A program made the translations under genes and the position numbers. From Nematostella vectensis (taxonomy: Eukaryota; Cnidaria; Anthozoa; Actiniaria; Edwardsiidae), in the NCBI RefSeq assembly GCF_932526225.1, contig NC_064047.1, positions 7,875,501-7,935,500 on the forward strand: a DNA stretch of 60,000 nucleotides, written 5' to 3'. The notes below the pieces were generated by a model, which worked only from the letters and a program-made list of their open reading frames with translations, had not been told where the DNA came from and searched no databases. Shown piece after piece: positions 27,201 through 42,200 of the stretch (position 1 is the first letter of the stretch; each line of letters opens with the position of its first letter).

Positions 27201-30200
27201 ATACAGGCATTCTTATTCTGAAACTTATTCAATTAAGAGACATTAGCATCGGTGTAAAGTTTGGGTGGCGGTTCCTAAAAACCAACCCTACAACTGAGTA
27301 ATATTTTATTGCGGCATGTGTAAATGGGTGTCGCTTATAGCATGACCTGTATGGTTTTGTCTTGCAGATTTCGAGCCATCCATCGACAGCCTTAGACCTC
27401 CTCTCTGCGCTTTCACACATGCAAATGCCATCCGTAGCCGAACAACTGGACAGATACCCCAAGCTCTTCACTAGAATGAGGAAACTTTGCCACAACATGC
27501 TCAGCCAACAGGAACACCCTAGACTGGTGGAATCTCTTGACGAACTTACAGGTAAGACTTGAAACTTTCCCACAATTTGCTCAACCAACGGGATCACTCT
27601 AGACTTGTGGAATCCTTTGACGAACTTACAGGTAAGACATGAAACTTTGCCACAACATGCTAAACCAACAGGATCACCCTAGACTTGTGGAATCCCTTGA
27701 CGAACTTACAGGTAAGACAGGACACTTTGCCATAACATTCTAAACCAACAGGATCACCCTAGACTTGTGGAATCCCTTGACGAACTTACAGGTAAGAACT
27801 TACAGCTAAGACAGGACACTTTGCCATAACATGCTCAACCAACAGGATCACCCTAGACTTGTGGAATCCTTTGACGAACTTACAGGTAAGACATGAAACT
27901 TTGCCACAATATTCTAAACCAACAGGATCACCCTAGACTTGTGGAATCCCTTGACGAACTTACAGGTAAGACAGGACACTTTGCCATAACATGCTCAACC
28001 AACAGGATCACCCTAGACTTGTGGAATCCTTTGACGAACTTACAGGTAAGACATGAAACTTTGCCACAACATTCTAAACCAACAGGATCACCCTAGACTT
28101 GTGGAATCCCTTGACGAACTTACAGGTAAGACAGGACACTTTGCCATAACATGCTAAACCAACAGGATCACCCTAGACTTGTGGAATCTCTTGACCAACT
28201 TACAGGTAAGACAGGACACTTTGCCACAACATGCTAAACCAACAGGATCACCCTAGACTTGTGGAATCCCTTGACGAACTTACAAGTAAGACAGGACACT
28301 TTGCCATAACATGCTCAACCAACAGGATCACCCTAGACTTGTGGAATCCCTTGACGAACTTACAGGTAAGACAGGACACTTTGCCATAACATGCTCAGCC
28401 AACAGGATCTCCCTAGACTTGTGGAATCCCTTGACGAACTTACAGGTAAGAAAAGAAACTTTGCTACAACTTGCTCAACCAACAGGATCGCCCTAGACTT
28501 GTGGAATCCCTTGACGAACTTACAGGTAAGACAGGACACTTTGCCATAACATGCTCAACCAACAGGATCACCCTAGACTTGTGGAATCCCTTGACGAACT
28601 TACAGGTAAGACAGGACACTTTGCCATAACATGCTCAGCCAACAGGATCTCCCTAGACTTGTGGAATCCCTTGACGAACTTACAGGTAAGAAAAGAAACT
28701 TTGCTACAACTTGCTCAACCAACAGGATCACCCTAGACTTGTGGAATCCCTTGACGAACTTACAGGTAAGACAGGACACTTTGCCATAACATGCTCAACC
28801 AACAGGATCACCCTAGACTTGTGGAATCCCTTGACGAACTTACAGGTAAGACAGGACACTTTGCCATAACATGCTCAGCCAACAGGATCTCCCTAGACTT
28901 GTGGAATCCCTTGACGAACTTACAGGTAAGAAAAGAAACTTTGCTACAACTTGCTCAACCAACAGGATCACCCTAGACTTGTGGAATCCCTTGACGAACT
29001 TACAGGTAAGACATGAAACTTTGCCACAACATGCTAAACCAACAGGATCACCCTAGACTTGTGGAATCCCTTGACGAACTTACAGGTAAGACAGGACACT
29101 TTGCCATAACATGCTCAACTAGCAGGCGTACCAACGACATAAGGCTTTGAACAACTTGCTCAGCTAACATGATTACCTACGTTTTAGACACGAAGTCTTG
29201 CCATAACATGCCCAGCTAGCAGGATTAACCACGTCTTGTGGCATACCTTGACCGAATTCAAGATAGGACAAGCAAACTCTGCCACAACATGCTTATAGGA
29301 AGCCATTATTTAACGATCTTATTGTAGTTTATTGGCAAGTGCGACGCTTTCAATAAAATTTGATAAAATTTGACCTTTTTTACACTACAGATTGTGTGTG
29401 AGTATCATATTCTTTTTCATTATTAGGGGAGATAATTGAGTCAGTTCATGAGCTCCAGTCGCTTAGCGTTGACTCCCAGGTGAGTACCCGTTTATCGTTT
29501 GCAGATTTTACATTTGCAGATTTTATCTTATATAAATATCTTCTGCAATAACAAGAGATGATTATTGCCTTGTTGTGGTTATACCCTTTTACTTTCTATA
29601 CAGAAATAGGCAATTGTTAACCTAACCATTGGCCTCAGCCTTTTTTTCAACCTCCGTGACCGGGTGTTTGTTTAGCATTTTGGAGAAGTTTTTTGCCCAA
29701 GGACACTTTTACACCTCCCCAATCCTTGACTGGGGACAATGTCCGTAAACCCTAAAAATGTTACTTATGCACTACCATCCATAGCTCACATTTTATTCAA
29801 AATATTCTTCAAAATTTGTATCTTCTCTCTCGTTAAAGCCAAAGGAAAAGCGCAAAGAAGCCAGAAAGCACATCCACCTCAGGAAACGCAAGGCGTTGGC
29901 AGAGCTGTTCAAGACGTTACAGACAATAGGTAAAGTACCGTGCTCTTTATCAACTGTTTGCTTTACCGCAACATCTCCCTCCATTACAGTCAGTGATTCA
30001 CTCCTCCAGAACCTCCAGAACTGAGGCTGGGCTAAAATCAGTTCTCTCACCCTATAAGGGGCACTTGCTTGAAAGCAGTCGAAATTATGCGGAATTACCA
30101 AAACAAACATCCAACATCCTTGATATATCAGAAAAATACGTTATTGTGTTATGTTCATCTAACATAGATCTAATGGGAATGGATGCAAACATAGATTTGT

Positions 30201-33200
30201 CACAGGATACGTTTACCCAAACGCACAATAGAGTCCTCTTCATTTAAAATACCCAAAAAGGCGTGTTCGTTAAGCAGAGTAAAAAATACGGCCAAGAACT
30301 GGTACTCGACTCCCAAAACTTCATGTCTTTGAAAAGACTTTCCAGGGCAGACTCTCATTTTCACACTCTAATATGTAATCTTTATTTTGTTAACTGATTT
30401 TCTTTTTTATCCTTGGTAGATTTTGCATTGTTTTGTTATACTCCCTTCGATATCATTTTCTCAATTTTTTAATGCAACCTTCTCAACCTACTGAAATTAA
30501 GAATCACTGGATTGTATTTTCTTGACGTTGCGGCAATGGTGCCTTCATCAGGAATCTAATCTTCTAACAACCACTGCACATGACCAACAACACTACTACT
30601 AAAACTCAAAATGGGATCGGAAAATCCAACAGCGCTTGAGAGATCAAAGCTGTTGAATGTTTGATATCGTCGCTCTAGGTCTGTCTTATCGCAAGGGCCT
30701 GAACTTGGCTCATCAACAAACAACTAAAGACTCGCCTTTGCTGCTACCCTCCCTTGACCCGAACACGCTTCACGGAGCTACCGGCTCGAAACAAAGGTAA
30801 GAATTCTTTACAGTATGATTTAGACCTGTACTATCATATTCTCTGGTTACCCACTTTTACTGATCTCGAAGTCCTGTGTTCCCAAACATAGTACCAACGT
30901 TTCCATTACCAGGGGAGGATCCAGAAGTTTAAAAAGGGGGGGGGGGGGGGGGGGGCAAGGAAAAGTTTCAATAAAAAGGGGCCGGACTTTTTGTTTTTCC
31001 GTATATTTCCTTATATTTCTTGTTATTTTTAAGCCAAATGTCTGAAAATAGCTGGAGCCTGGGCCCCCTCCCCCCTCCCCCCCTCCCCCCCTCCCCCCTC
31101 CCCCTAGATCCGCTCCTGCATTACTGCAATTTTCTATATTTTGCGATCACACGCCTAGGATATTTGACAGAAGCCTTGGACATTTGTTTGATTTACCAAC
31201 ACTTCATCTCACTGAAAAATTTAAGAAGACCATTTACCCTGCCATTTCACCGTTTTCCCTGTTACCCGTTTACCCTGCCATTTTCTCCCGTTGACTCAAA
31301 AATTCCATTTTTATCGGCTAATTCAAGCAAGTGGCTGAGATAATTTCCATGAAATATAGATAATAAGATATTTAACTTAAATCGTGGGTTGTTATTCTGA
31401 AGTTTCTTGCAAATAAACTGATGTTTTTATTTTGTTAACAACAAAGCAGTGGTTGATCGACATAGATCGACATTATTTAAGGAGCAAAAAAATTTTCAAT
31501 TCTTTAAGAGTTCGCAGTTTAAGCCAGAGGTATTGCAAGAAGGGTATAGACACAGCAACTATTATATTTTGTGTGTAATAGTATGGATAAAATGTGCGTG
31601 TGCAGATGACAAGTCTAGGAACATCCTTTATCATCCTGCCCTATGCAACATCTTATGACATGCGCTAACAGGAGAGCTGCGGGTGTTATTAATTAAACGA
31701 TTTTGCTTTTGATTGCTCAAGGCTTTAAAAACGGGTATTAGCAGTAGTTTTTTTCATAACTCAACGTATCTGTATTGATTCTAAACCATATATATTTGGT
31801 ATTCTAGCAGATTGACCCAGAGTTTTGAGACTCTCTTCAACGGATGTCAGCATTACTATCATAGATGCCTCGCAAGGTCCGCCGCTATGAGTACTACCAT
31901 GTCAACCCCATCAAAGGTAAACACAACAAAACCACAACAACCCCATCCAAGGTAAACACAGCAAAACCATGACAACCTCATCAAAGCTATAACACAGCAA
32001 AACCATGTCAATCCCAACCATGGTATGACTCAGAAAAACCATGAAAACCCCAACCTTGATATAGCTTAGCAAAACCATGACGACCCCAACCAAGGTAAAC
32101 ACAACAAAACCACGACAACCCCATCCAAGGTATAACACAGCAAAACCATGACAACCTCGACCCAGGTATAATATTGGTTACTTAACCAATCAGGTCATTT
32201 ACAAACCATCTCAATTCATTAAAATCACCAATTAGATCTCTGCAAACGCAATTTTTTTTCAAACCGCACCCCCTTCCATTCAGATCTTTCAGTCATTTTT
32301 TTCCATTCATTCATTTTACAGTTGTTGTTTTTTAACTACAGAAAGGTGACACATTTAATTTTACAGGAGTTAACCCTTGGTGACGTAGAGCGCTGTAGAG
32401 GCTTTTCTCATCACTTGTTGGATGTGGTTTTGGCACAGCGGACAATAATAGCGGGTCATTTAGACAGCCTTGCTACTCTCAGGTAACACCTTAAGCCAAC
32501 ATCCCTGCCCTACTGCACAGACGCAAGTTAAGTTTCTCTCGTCTTGTGCCATTTTGGCGGTCTTGCTAGTCTCAGCTACCATCTACAGTCCTATCATATA
32601 AGAGGACATTAAAGCTACAACAAAGCTTAAATAAACCCCAAGGGAATTATGTTTCTTTTTTTTTCTGTAAAGAGAGAGCTTGTTCTTTAGTTTAATTCAT
32701 AGTTTCGCCACCACAAGTATTCAAAATCCCTTTCTCGTTTGATTGAATGTGCACTATTTTAGACGAGTCAAGGATTTCGAAAATACCCGTTTTGTTTCTC
32801 CTTTCGCTTGTGTCTCCTCATTCCTGTGTCTTTATTGTTCTAGACTTGGACTCAGGTCTCTTTCTGGTGTCTCTGCCAAGCAAGCAGGGCTCACCACAGG
32901 GCTACCGCCGCAACGTGACCTCCGGCCCAGCATGGTAATGCTTCACCAGCATCAATACTTCAATGTTTATAATACTGCCATATATTTCATAACTCAAGGG
33001 AATGGACATTAGGAATAAGTTAGAGAGTACGAGTTAACTGTAGAAATCACAGAAAATTAGTTTCTCGTGAGCTTGAAGCCGGTTTAGCAAGGTTATCCGA
33101 TTTCGAGTTTTTAAGATTCCACTGTATTATTAGGTGTCGTCAGTGCCCAAAATTGTGGGTTGTCCGAAGCAATTACAGTACCTATTGAGTAAACCAATGT

Positions 33201-36200
33201 AAGCGGGATGGCTGAATAAGCTCTCTTGTCTGCCAGGAGGAGGCTATGCAGCTACTGATTGATACAAGTGAGGCCTTGCAGCATCTGTCTCTGCTGATGG
33301 ATTGCTGTCCACTGGAAGCCTTCACACCCGACTCGTCACCCGTGCCAGCCAATCTGCTGTCCAACGCAGCGAAAGCTTCGGCGGCAGACCCGATGATGAT
33401 AAACATCAAGGAAGACTTAGTGGTAAGGTTCAAATTGGGTTGATTTTTTTTGCCCAACATGCTTTTGAATCTTGATTTTTCATTTTCGCCCCTGGCTAAA
33501 CACGAAACATGTCTGCATATTTAGCTTCCCATCGCTTCAACTGAATAGTCTGCCTCATTAACCTTTTATGAAAGTCCCCCCTCCTCTCGGTCGCAAACAA
33601 GTGGATTATTGGAGATTATTGAAGGATCGTTTAAAGCCGCATTGTCACCAGTTTACTTCCGGAGGTCCAACGGAAACCTCAACCGTTAAAAGACAAAAGG
33701 ATCTATTAAAATCCGAGGTATTAAACAGGCCATCCGCTCTAAATTATCAATCAGATCCTCAAAGAAACTTCCAATAGACACACTGCTTTCAATATTTTGA
33801 AATATTTTTCGCTTTTTCCGTTGAAAATCATCGGATATAGTTACGTAATCGACCGGAAGAAAACTGGTGACAATGCGGCCTTTTCCCATATAACACCCAA
33901 CCCCTCCCCCCACCACAGACTCACCTCTAGCAAATCCTGTGGTACGCGCCTGAAAGTCTTAAAGTCCTATTACCGTGTTTGCTTTTTGTTGTTCCGTTTT
34001 AAATCGGTATTAGATCTCAAACTTATAAGGATCGGTTAATCATGTTCCTTTTTATTTGTAGTTTATAAGCTCTTATGAATTAACATTTGATTTCAGAAAT
34101 GGCAGGATACAATCCAAAGGCTTTTGGAAGACGTCATGCCCATCGCTGCTGTCTCGAGCTATCACGCGACCGGAAGTGACGATACAAGAGGCTCATGGTT
34201 CCTGGCCACATGGTCAGTTGTTATTTTTTGTATGTTATTTGGGCTTCTCTGTTGAAAAGAGTATATCATAAACCTCATTTTTAACTCGTTGGCTCACGGG
34301 AAAGAATCTATGCTCTATGCTATATTGTGGAAAGAATCTACGCTCCTTTTTGTGTAGAAACTGAATAAGAATCGAAGGGAGGCTAATGTGTGCATGGTCC
34401 ATAAAATTACATAAGCGGGGATTTTTTCTCAGATAGAAAACCTGAATTCGCTTTGAATTTAGCCATTTCTTTCCTCCCTTGAGGACATAAAACTGCTCTT
34501 AGAAATGCTGTCCTTATTGAAATCCTAGGGAGCATCTGCTAGTTCTGCGTCGCACATTCAAGAAGTTGGAGCAGATGAGCAAACAAATGGAAGCCATTTT
34601 GCCAGACTTCAACTCCAGGTCTGTGACTCTACACTTAATGGTTCTTTCTTCCACGCCAGTGGCTGGTTAAAGGTTCTCATTACCGTTGTCGTCTTCCTCG
34701 CGCCATGTACATCTTTCTCCATCTCACTCTTGCCGGTTGGCTGCTTTTACTTGCTCCTTATCTAAAGTCGTCAACCCACGTCGTCTTTCCCTTCACTTTT
34801 CCATGCCCAAGCCATGTGTATTAGTAATTATCTAGTAGTTGCTAATTTCATCACTAAAAAGGTGAACCTTTTCGTTTGGCTAAATGAACCTGCCTGCTTT
34901 AAGTCCCCTTGCAGTGATTGAAACTCGACAGTTATTGATGGTTTATTGTGTCACTTCAGTCTTGCCCCTGGTAATGGTTTTGGGAGTCGGTTCTCTGCTC
35001 TGGTCCAGAAGTTACAGATTGCCATCCATCGATTCCGGTCAAACGATAGCCCCAAGAGAAGAAGGTTGTTACATTCTACAGGTATGAGGCTTGAAGGAAT
35101 CACTTAAACTTGTCCATAATGTTCCTTTCTTATTATAATGATTGGCGCCTTCAAGGTAACATGTCTATTTATATCTTTCCACCGTGACGTTGGTGGGTAT
35201 TGGTTGATCTTTCAGCCGCCATTTTGTGTTACAAGCAAACAAAAATAGGACAAATAAAACAAGAGGGAAGAATTTGCAGAATTCGCTTTGACCACTTTTG
35301 AGATACTCATATGTTTCTGTGTGTTGTCATTATTGGCGGCTATTTGAAACCTGTTAGAAGTTGGTTCAATCACGCTATATGAATTCACTATCAAATATCA
35401 TTTAGAGCAATATAAGGGTGAATAAGTTTGGTTGTACTGTTCACAGAGTCCGCGAGGCTGTTATCTAGTCATGTCGAGAAGACTGTGACGTCACTACTGC
35501 TAGGGGTCCAGAAACTGGTCAAGGCTGGAACTGAAGCCGAGCAGCCACGTCTGCAGACAGACAACACAGGTAAAAAAAACTTGTCCATCTTAGATAAATG
35601 ATAGCATCATGCTCTGGTCACATCTCGATTAATTTTAAACTGGCGAACTTATTGCATGTTGATGTTTTTTTTCCTTTAACCGGTTAAGACATGGACGAGG
35701 AATTCCTTTTGGACGGTCACCTTACAACACACATCCACGCAAACCTGGTCAATGAAGTCTCCAAACTTGACTTGGCCACTGTCAAAGATAACGTGCATGC
35801 TTTGATCTGCTGTCTCCATAATTCGGCGGAAAGCTCCAACAATACATCAACAGCCAGGTCCCACATGGAAGAGAAAACAAGCGAAGATAGCCCTAAAGTT
35901 CCGGACACTCTAACCTCAGTGCCAAGTCCTGATTTCATAAGCTCCATTAATGCAGATAAAAACTTCAAAGATGAAGAGGAACCAAATTCTGAGAGTATTT
36001 TGTCGGACGGAGGTGTTGAAGTGTCATCATCTCTTGTGTTGAGCGTCCTACCTCTGCTCACACAGTACCTCAGCCTTTCCGAGAACTTCCTCCACCGCCT
36101 CCTAGCCTCACACCGCTCCTCCACCAAGCTGTTGTCCGTACTGTTAGCAGTGTTCACGGAGCTCGCTGCTAACGGTTTCTGTCTGCCGCCAGAGGTCGAC

Positions 36201-39200
36201 GAGGAGGAGGGCGGGGAAGGGGCGACAGAGTTCGAGGACATTGAGGGTGGAGGGCTTGGCGAAGGGGAGGGTGCAAAAGATGTCTCTGATCAGATAGAGA
36301 GCGAAGATCAGGTTAGTCTTATATTAACCCATTCACTCCTAGACATCGTAGGCAGGTCCCACACGCCCTAAATCGTGCTGTCTAAATCGGCCTTTTAAGA
36401 TATCTATTTGGGGTCAAGGGTAATTGGTTTGCATGAAAGGCTCAATCTAAAACAACGGCTATTGGGGTTTAAAGCAAAGAACAAACAATAAGACAACTGG
36501 AAATAATTAACGAATGTAAAGATACCTTTTTAACTAAGAAAATGTTTTACCAGTGTAACACAAAATCCTAACAAGCCGAAAATATTTATTATGCTGGCGG
36601 ATCTAAAATTGTTATAAAACGTATTGGAAGGAGGCGGGGGAGGGACCGTCACTAAAGTTGAAAGGCAAATCGTTGACTTCTGGCAAGCGCCTTCAAAGAC
36701 TTTGTGGGCTCCGAGCTGATTAGGGATATTTTCAGCTGCAAGACACGAAGCAAGAGGGACAGAAGGAGGAGAAGCAGGACGCGGCTCAACAGCAGATCCC
36801 GGATGAAGAAAACGCGATAGAAATGAGTGATGATATCGATGGTGCCTTACATGACGTACCTACCGAAGAGAAGGAAGAAGGTATGTGCTGGGAGAATGAT
36901 GAAAGTAGACCTTGTTTTGCGCCCTCTAACTTAGTCACCTAGCACAAAAACAAATTCTCGTATGCGACCACCATGGAAATTGTGGTAATTATCATCGCAT
37001 CAATGAAGTTGCTTGCCAGTGCTTACAATAACAGGGTTTGTATGGCGTTCAAAACGTAGATGTGAAATCGCGGTCATTATCTGAGTTAGTCGATTCATTG
37101 TCAAAAATTGTAAATCAATTCAATATGATGACGGTGGAAGCCTTCTACAGTAGCTTTAGATAACAACAACATCACACTCTTATTGACTAGCTTTCTTAGA
37201 ACGTTCTAGTTCGCCACGGTACTGCACGGGGCCCTACTTTAACATTGACTTGTTTGGATTCAAACACGCTACCTGGCTTGAGAGAGAATCCAGGCATGCC
37301 AGAATTAAAAATCAGGAATCCCATCGCGACGCGCGAATCGCAGAGTTCCTTCCTATGACTATGATACTCCACGATGCGCCGCGTAGAAGTTTCAATAAAT
37401 AGATAGCTTGATTCCCTAAGTACGTGCCACTTGTTTACTTGATCTTCAGGCGGTGATGACGACAAGGAGGAGGAGGAGCCAGACTTGGACAAACAGATGG
37501 GTGAGGTGGACGGACAGGAGGACGAGACTCTGGACGAGAAGATGTGGGGGGACTCTGATGACGAGGACGAGGACAAGGAGGTGAGTGTACATCAAAAGGG
37601 AGTAACTGTCGACGAGGACAACGAGGTCTAGTCACCCAACAACAGCACCACTAACAATAACTATAACCATGACAATGACAACAACAAAACTCCGGTAGTT
37701 TCTTGGTGTTACGGAGCACCAGCACCAAAAACACAATGGAACAAAAGCCAAAAACAAAGACCTTAGAACGAGACAATGAAATATAGTACAAAGGCCTTGA
37801 GCACCAAAAACAAAGCTCTCCGTAACACCAACGAATACCCAAAGCTCCGGTTGGCTAAAGCATTTACAAAAACGTTTCCACAACAAGAGTAGCGGCAGCT
37901 GTTAGTGCTATAGATTTTTTGGAAATCTATAGTATATTTGGGAGGGTGTTTGTTTTGGTAGACTTCTGCTACTAGATTGCTGACGTCATTGATTCTTTAG
38001 GAGAAAGAGTCAAAAGAGGAGAAAGGCGCCGGAGCGGAGGCTGAGTCCGAGTCTACGATGGTTGCCAAGGAAGATAACAAAGGTAGCCAACCTTTTCATG
38101 AAAGTGAAAGATTTTCTTTAATCCAGAGACCATCGTTATTTTATTGATCACCTTTATATTAATACTGTGATAAAGTTGTTGTTAATCATAACTACTATAT
38201 TTGTATTTTCCCGCCTAACAGGGAGAGCTTAGATTCATGTTGGTAGCAATGACATCGTTGTCAGAATTCTTCGGCCTGACTTCTTTGCTACTCATTGATA
38301 TAGTGCGAAGAGTTTAATAGATGATCGTAAATTAATCATTTACTAGATAATATTATTTGCTTGCTCGCAATCTATCATTTTTTTCATTTGGAACAGGCTT
38401 TGCTTCCCCATGATAAAGTAAGAGGAAAATAACAGCTGATCATATAAATCATTTGAAAATGCCGCATTACTTGAAAACTTTGTCGGTCTTATTTTTATTG
38501 ACAAGAAGATTGAACTGACATGTTCTGTTGTTTACTGGCTTTTGGCGGGAAGAAGGAACATGCACGCGTGTTTGAGCCTCTCTTTGGTGTAAAACCACAG
38601 GCCTCCCCAAGTATTGCAATTTAAACCGCGCCTGTAAGATTACCAGCTAAGGGCTTTTTTGGATTTTCCTCTAGATGCGGTTGATAAAAGTAAGGACAAA
38701 GATGACGTCACTCAGCCTGATGACACTGATGACGTGCATGAACTGCCGAAAGATGAGGAGGATCATGGGAATCTGTCAGACGAAGAACAGCCAGAGCCTC
38801 AGGGGGAAGGAATAGATGAGACTGCGCCCCCAGTAACGGAGGAAGACATACAGCTTCCTGAGGATTTGCAGTTGGACGATCAGGGGGAGGACCATGGCAG
38901 CGAGCAAGGTAATATCTGAAGGAAACGTTTTATTTTCACACTAGAAACGGAGAAACATCCGTCACTACAAGAAGGGGTTAAAGCGGCAACCTCACCAGTT
39001 TACTCCAGTCGATTACGTAACAATCTTCAATAGTTTCAACGGAAAACACGAAAAATGTTCCAAAATTATAAAAGCAGTGTGTCGATAGGAATCTTCTTCG
39101 AGGATTTGACTGATGATTTAGAGCGGATGGCCCGTCAAATAGCGCGGATTCTAATTCTAATAGATTCTTTTGTGTCTTGCCGGTTGAGGTTTCCGTTGGT

Positions 39201-42200
39201 TCCCGCCGGAAGTAAACTGGTGCGATTGCCTATCTAAGTCAAGTAGTACATATAAGTTATATATCATACGTTTTTAAAGCCGCATTGTCACCAGTTTACT
39301 TCCGGTCGATTACGTAACAATATCCGATGATTTTTAACGGAAGACGCGAAAAATATTTCAAAATATTGAAAGCAGTGTGTCTATTGGAAGTTTCTTTGAG
39401 GATGTGATTGATAATTTAGAGCGGATGGCCTGTAAAATATATCGGATAATAGATTCTTTTGTCTTTTAACGGTTGAGGTTTCCGTCGGACCTCCGGAAGT
39501 AAACCGGTGACAATGCACTTCAAGCCCCATATCTCGAAGACGAATCCATAAGAAAAAAACTCTTTTTGATATGTTGGTTTACATAACATAAGGAAATTCA
39601 AGTTTACCGAGGATAACCAGACCTTATTTTGGGAGAACTTGTCATTTTTTTTGCTCTGTCACTCCCCCCCCCCCCCCTCAAATGTTTACTGGTCGGCCAT
39701 TTACAACCAACAGGGGATGAGGTGGAGACCGTTGAAGATGTGGACATGGACAAGGACGAAGAGATGCCGGGCCAAAATGACACGCCAGGGCCCGACGAGA
39801 ACATGGACCAGGAGGAGGGTGGCCAGGGTGGGGAGGAGCAAGAGGACAAGGAGGAGGAGGAAGAGGATGAAGTGCGTGGCCAGGAGTCTACCCAGGGAGA
39901 GGAGGACGAGGCTGAGGTACGTCAGCATATTTGAACACGTGCACAAGGGCATGATACAGCACGCGCTCAAATGCGTGGCAGTACGTGCACTTAGGGCGTG
40001 ACAGCATGAGGCAAATGCGTGACAGCATGAGGCAAATGCGTGGCAGTACGTGCACTTAGGGCGTGACAGCATGAGGCAAATGCGTGACAGCGTGTGTGCA
40101 AATGCGTGACAGCATGTGTGCAAATGCTTGACAGCGTGTGTGCAAATGCGTGACAGTATATTTGCAAATGCGTGACAACATGAGGACAAATGCGTGACAG
40201 TATGTTTGTAAATGCGTGACAGTACGTGCACTTAGGGCGTGACAGCATGAGGCAAATGCGTGACAGCCTGTGTGCAAATGCGTGACAGCCTGTGTGCAAA
40301 TGCTTGAAAGTATATTTGCAAATGCGTGACAACATGAGGACAAATGCGTGACAGTATGTTTGTAAATGCGTGACAGCATGTGTGCAAATGCGTGACAGCA
40401 TGTGTGCAAATGCTTGACAGCGTGTGTGCAAATGCGTGACAGTATATTTGCAAATGCGTGACAACATGAGGACAAATGCGTGACAGTATGTTTGTAAATG
40501 CGTGACAGCATGTGTGCAAATGCTTGACAGCGTGTGTGCAAATGCGTGACAGTATATTTGCAAATGCGTGACAACATGAGGACAAATGCGTGACAGCATG
40601 TGTGCAAATGCGTGACAGCATGTGTGCAAATGCGTGACAGCATGTGTGCAAATGCTTGACAGCATGTGTGCAAATGCTTGAAAGTATATTTGCAAATGCG
40701 TGACAACATGAGGACAAATGCGTGACAGTATGTTTGTAAATGCGTGACAGCATGTGTGCAAATGCGTGACAGCATGTGTGCAAATGCTTGAAAGTATATT
40801 TGCAAATGCGTGACAACATGAGGACAAATGCGTGACAGCATGTGTGCAAATGCGTGACAGCATGTGTGCAAATGCGTGACAGCATGTGTGCAAATGCGTG
40901 ACAGCATGTGTGCAAATGCTTGAAAGTATATTTGCAAATGCGTGACAGCATGTGTGCAAATGCGTGACAGTATGTTTGCAAATGCGTGACAGCATTTGTG
41001 CAAATGCCTGACAGCACTTGCACTTAGGAGTGACAGAACGTGTGCAAATGCTTGAAGGTATGTTTGCAAATGCGTGACTTAAGCAAGCACGTGACAAGCA
41101 CGTGCACTTAAATGTGGTAGTACGTCAGCAAACACGTGTCTTCATTATATGTCTTTGGGTCTTTGCGTAGGATACATAGCTATTATGAGATTCACGGCAT
41201 TAAACCCTGCTAACCACATATAATATAGGATTATTAATAGGATTTATTACATTCTAAAACGTTTGCGATGCCCGAATTGGAAAGAGTTTACCCATAAGGC
41301 TTAATTTAAAAAAAAGTAAAGTGGACCAAAGTAGACGAGGTTTTATCATCAAAAACAATGTGAAGGATACAACACAGAGCTGATTGTGTTTATTTGCAGG
41401 ATGAACGGAATATAGATATAGAGGACTGGAAAACAAATCATCAAAGCGAAGATCAAGAAGCACAGCAGGCCGTAGAGGATCTCGGGAAAAATGACAACTC
41501 GCAAAATCGAAACGAGGCAGTGGAGGCTGCCGCTGGTCAGTCTGAGCCTGCTGAGAATGAAGATAAACAGGGTACCGGGGCCGCGGAGGCTGCTGGGAGT
41601 GAAGGGCATCTCGGAGAAGCAGATACGTCGCATGCGCAGACTGCAGCAGACGCGAAGCAGAAGGTAGGTTTGGTTTACCCCACATAAACAATAACAGCAT
41701 CTTAAGATTACTATACAAACGCAGCACATGAAAATGTATGTCTCATGCGTTGTATCCACGCTTCACGGTGTAGTGACGACGAGGAACTTTGCACACAACC
41801 ACAGCATTATGTTTCGCTTATGCAGCATTTATTCGTTGTTTTATTGGAACTGGAGTTTTCCATTGTAAAGGCTGTTATCAGCTAGTTATTAAATCGCATC
41901 GCATTATTTAACAAGAGTATTATTAGTCAACGATACCAGTCAAAAGTCTTTTTATGGATGTTGGTCATAACCATTAGTCTGTTCATCAGTCACAGCAGCG
42001 CAAGCAGATGAATCGGTCGCGTTCTGATAGAAGTTTGGGCTCCACTGACGACAGAACGCACAAGCGACTGAAGACGGTGGATGAGCAGAATGACCAGCCC
42101 TCAAACGAGGTAAGAACACCCACCAATCAGCGCTCAAACAAGGTAAGAACACCCACCAATCAGCGCTCAAACAAGGTAAGAACACCCACCAATCAGCGCT

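Noticed and set aside
27482-29120. CRISPR-like regular array
   Set aside because: There are no unique spacers. Units are contiguous copies of an exon end in an animal-type gene.
35717-36241. Antisense 174-codon frame
   Set aside because: Mirror of the long acidic-region MDN1 exon.
39991-41097. Antisense open frames of 263-368 codons rich in CHAF and THLH
   Set aside because: Same cause: a stop-free 22-bp unit.
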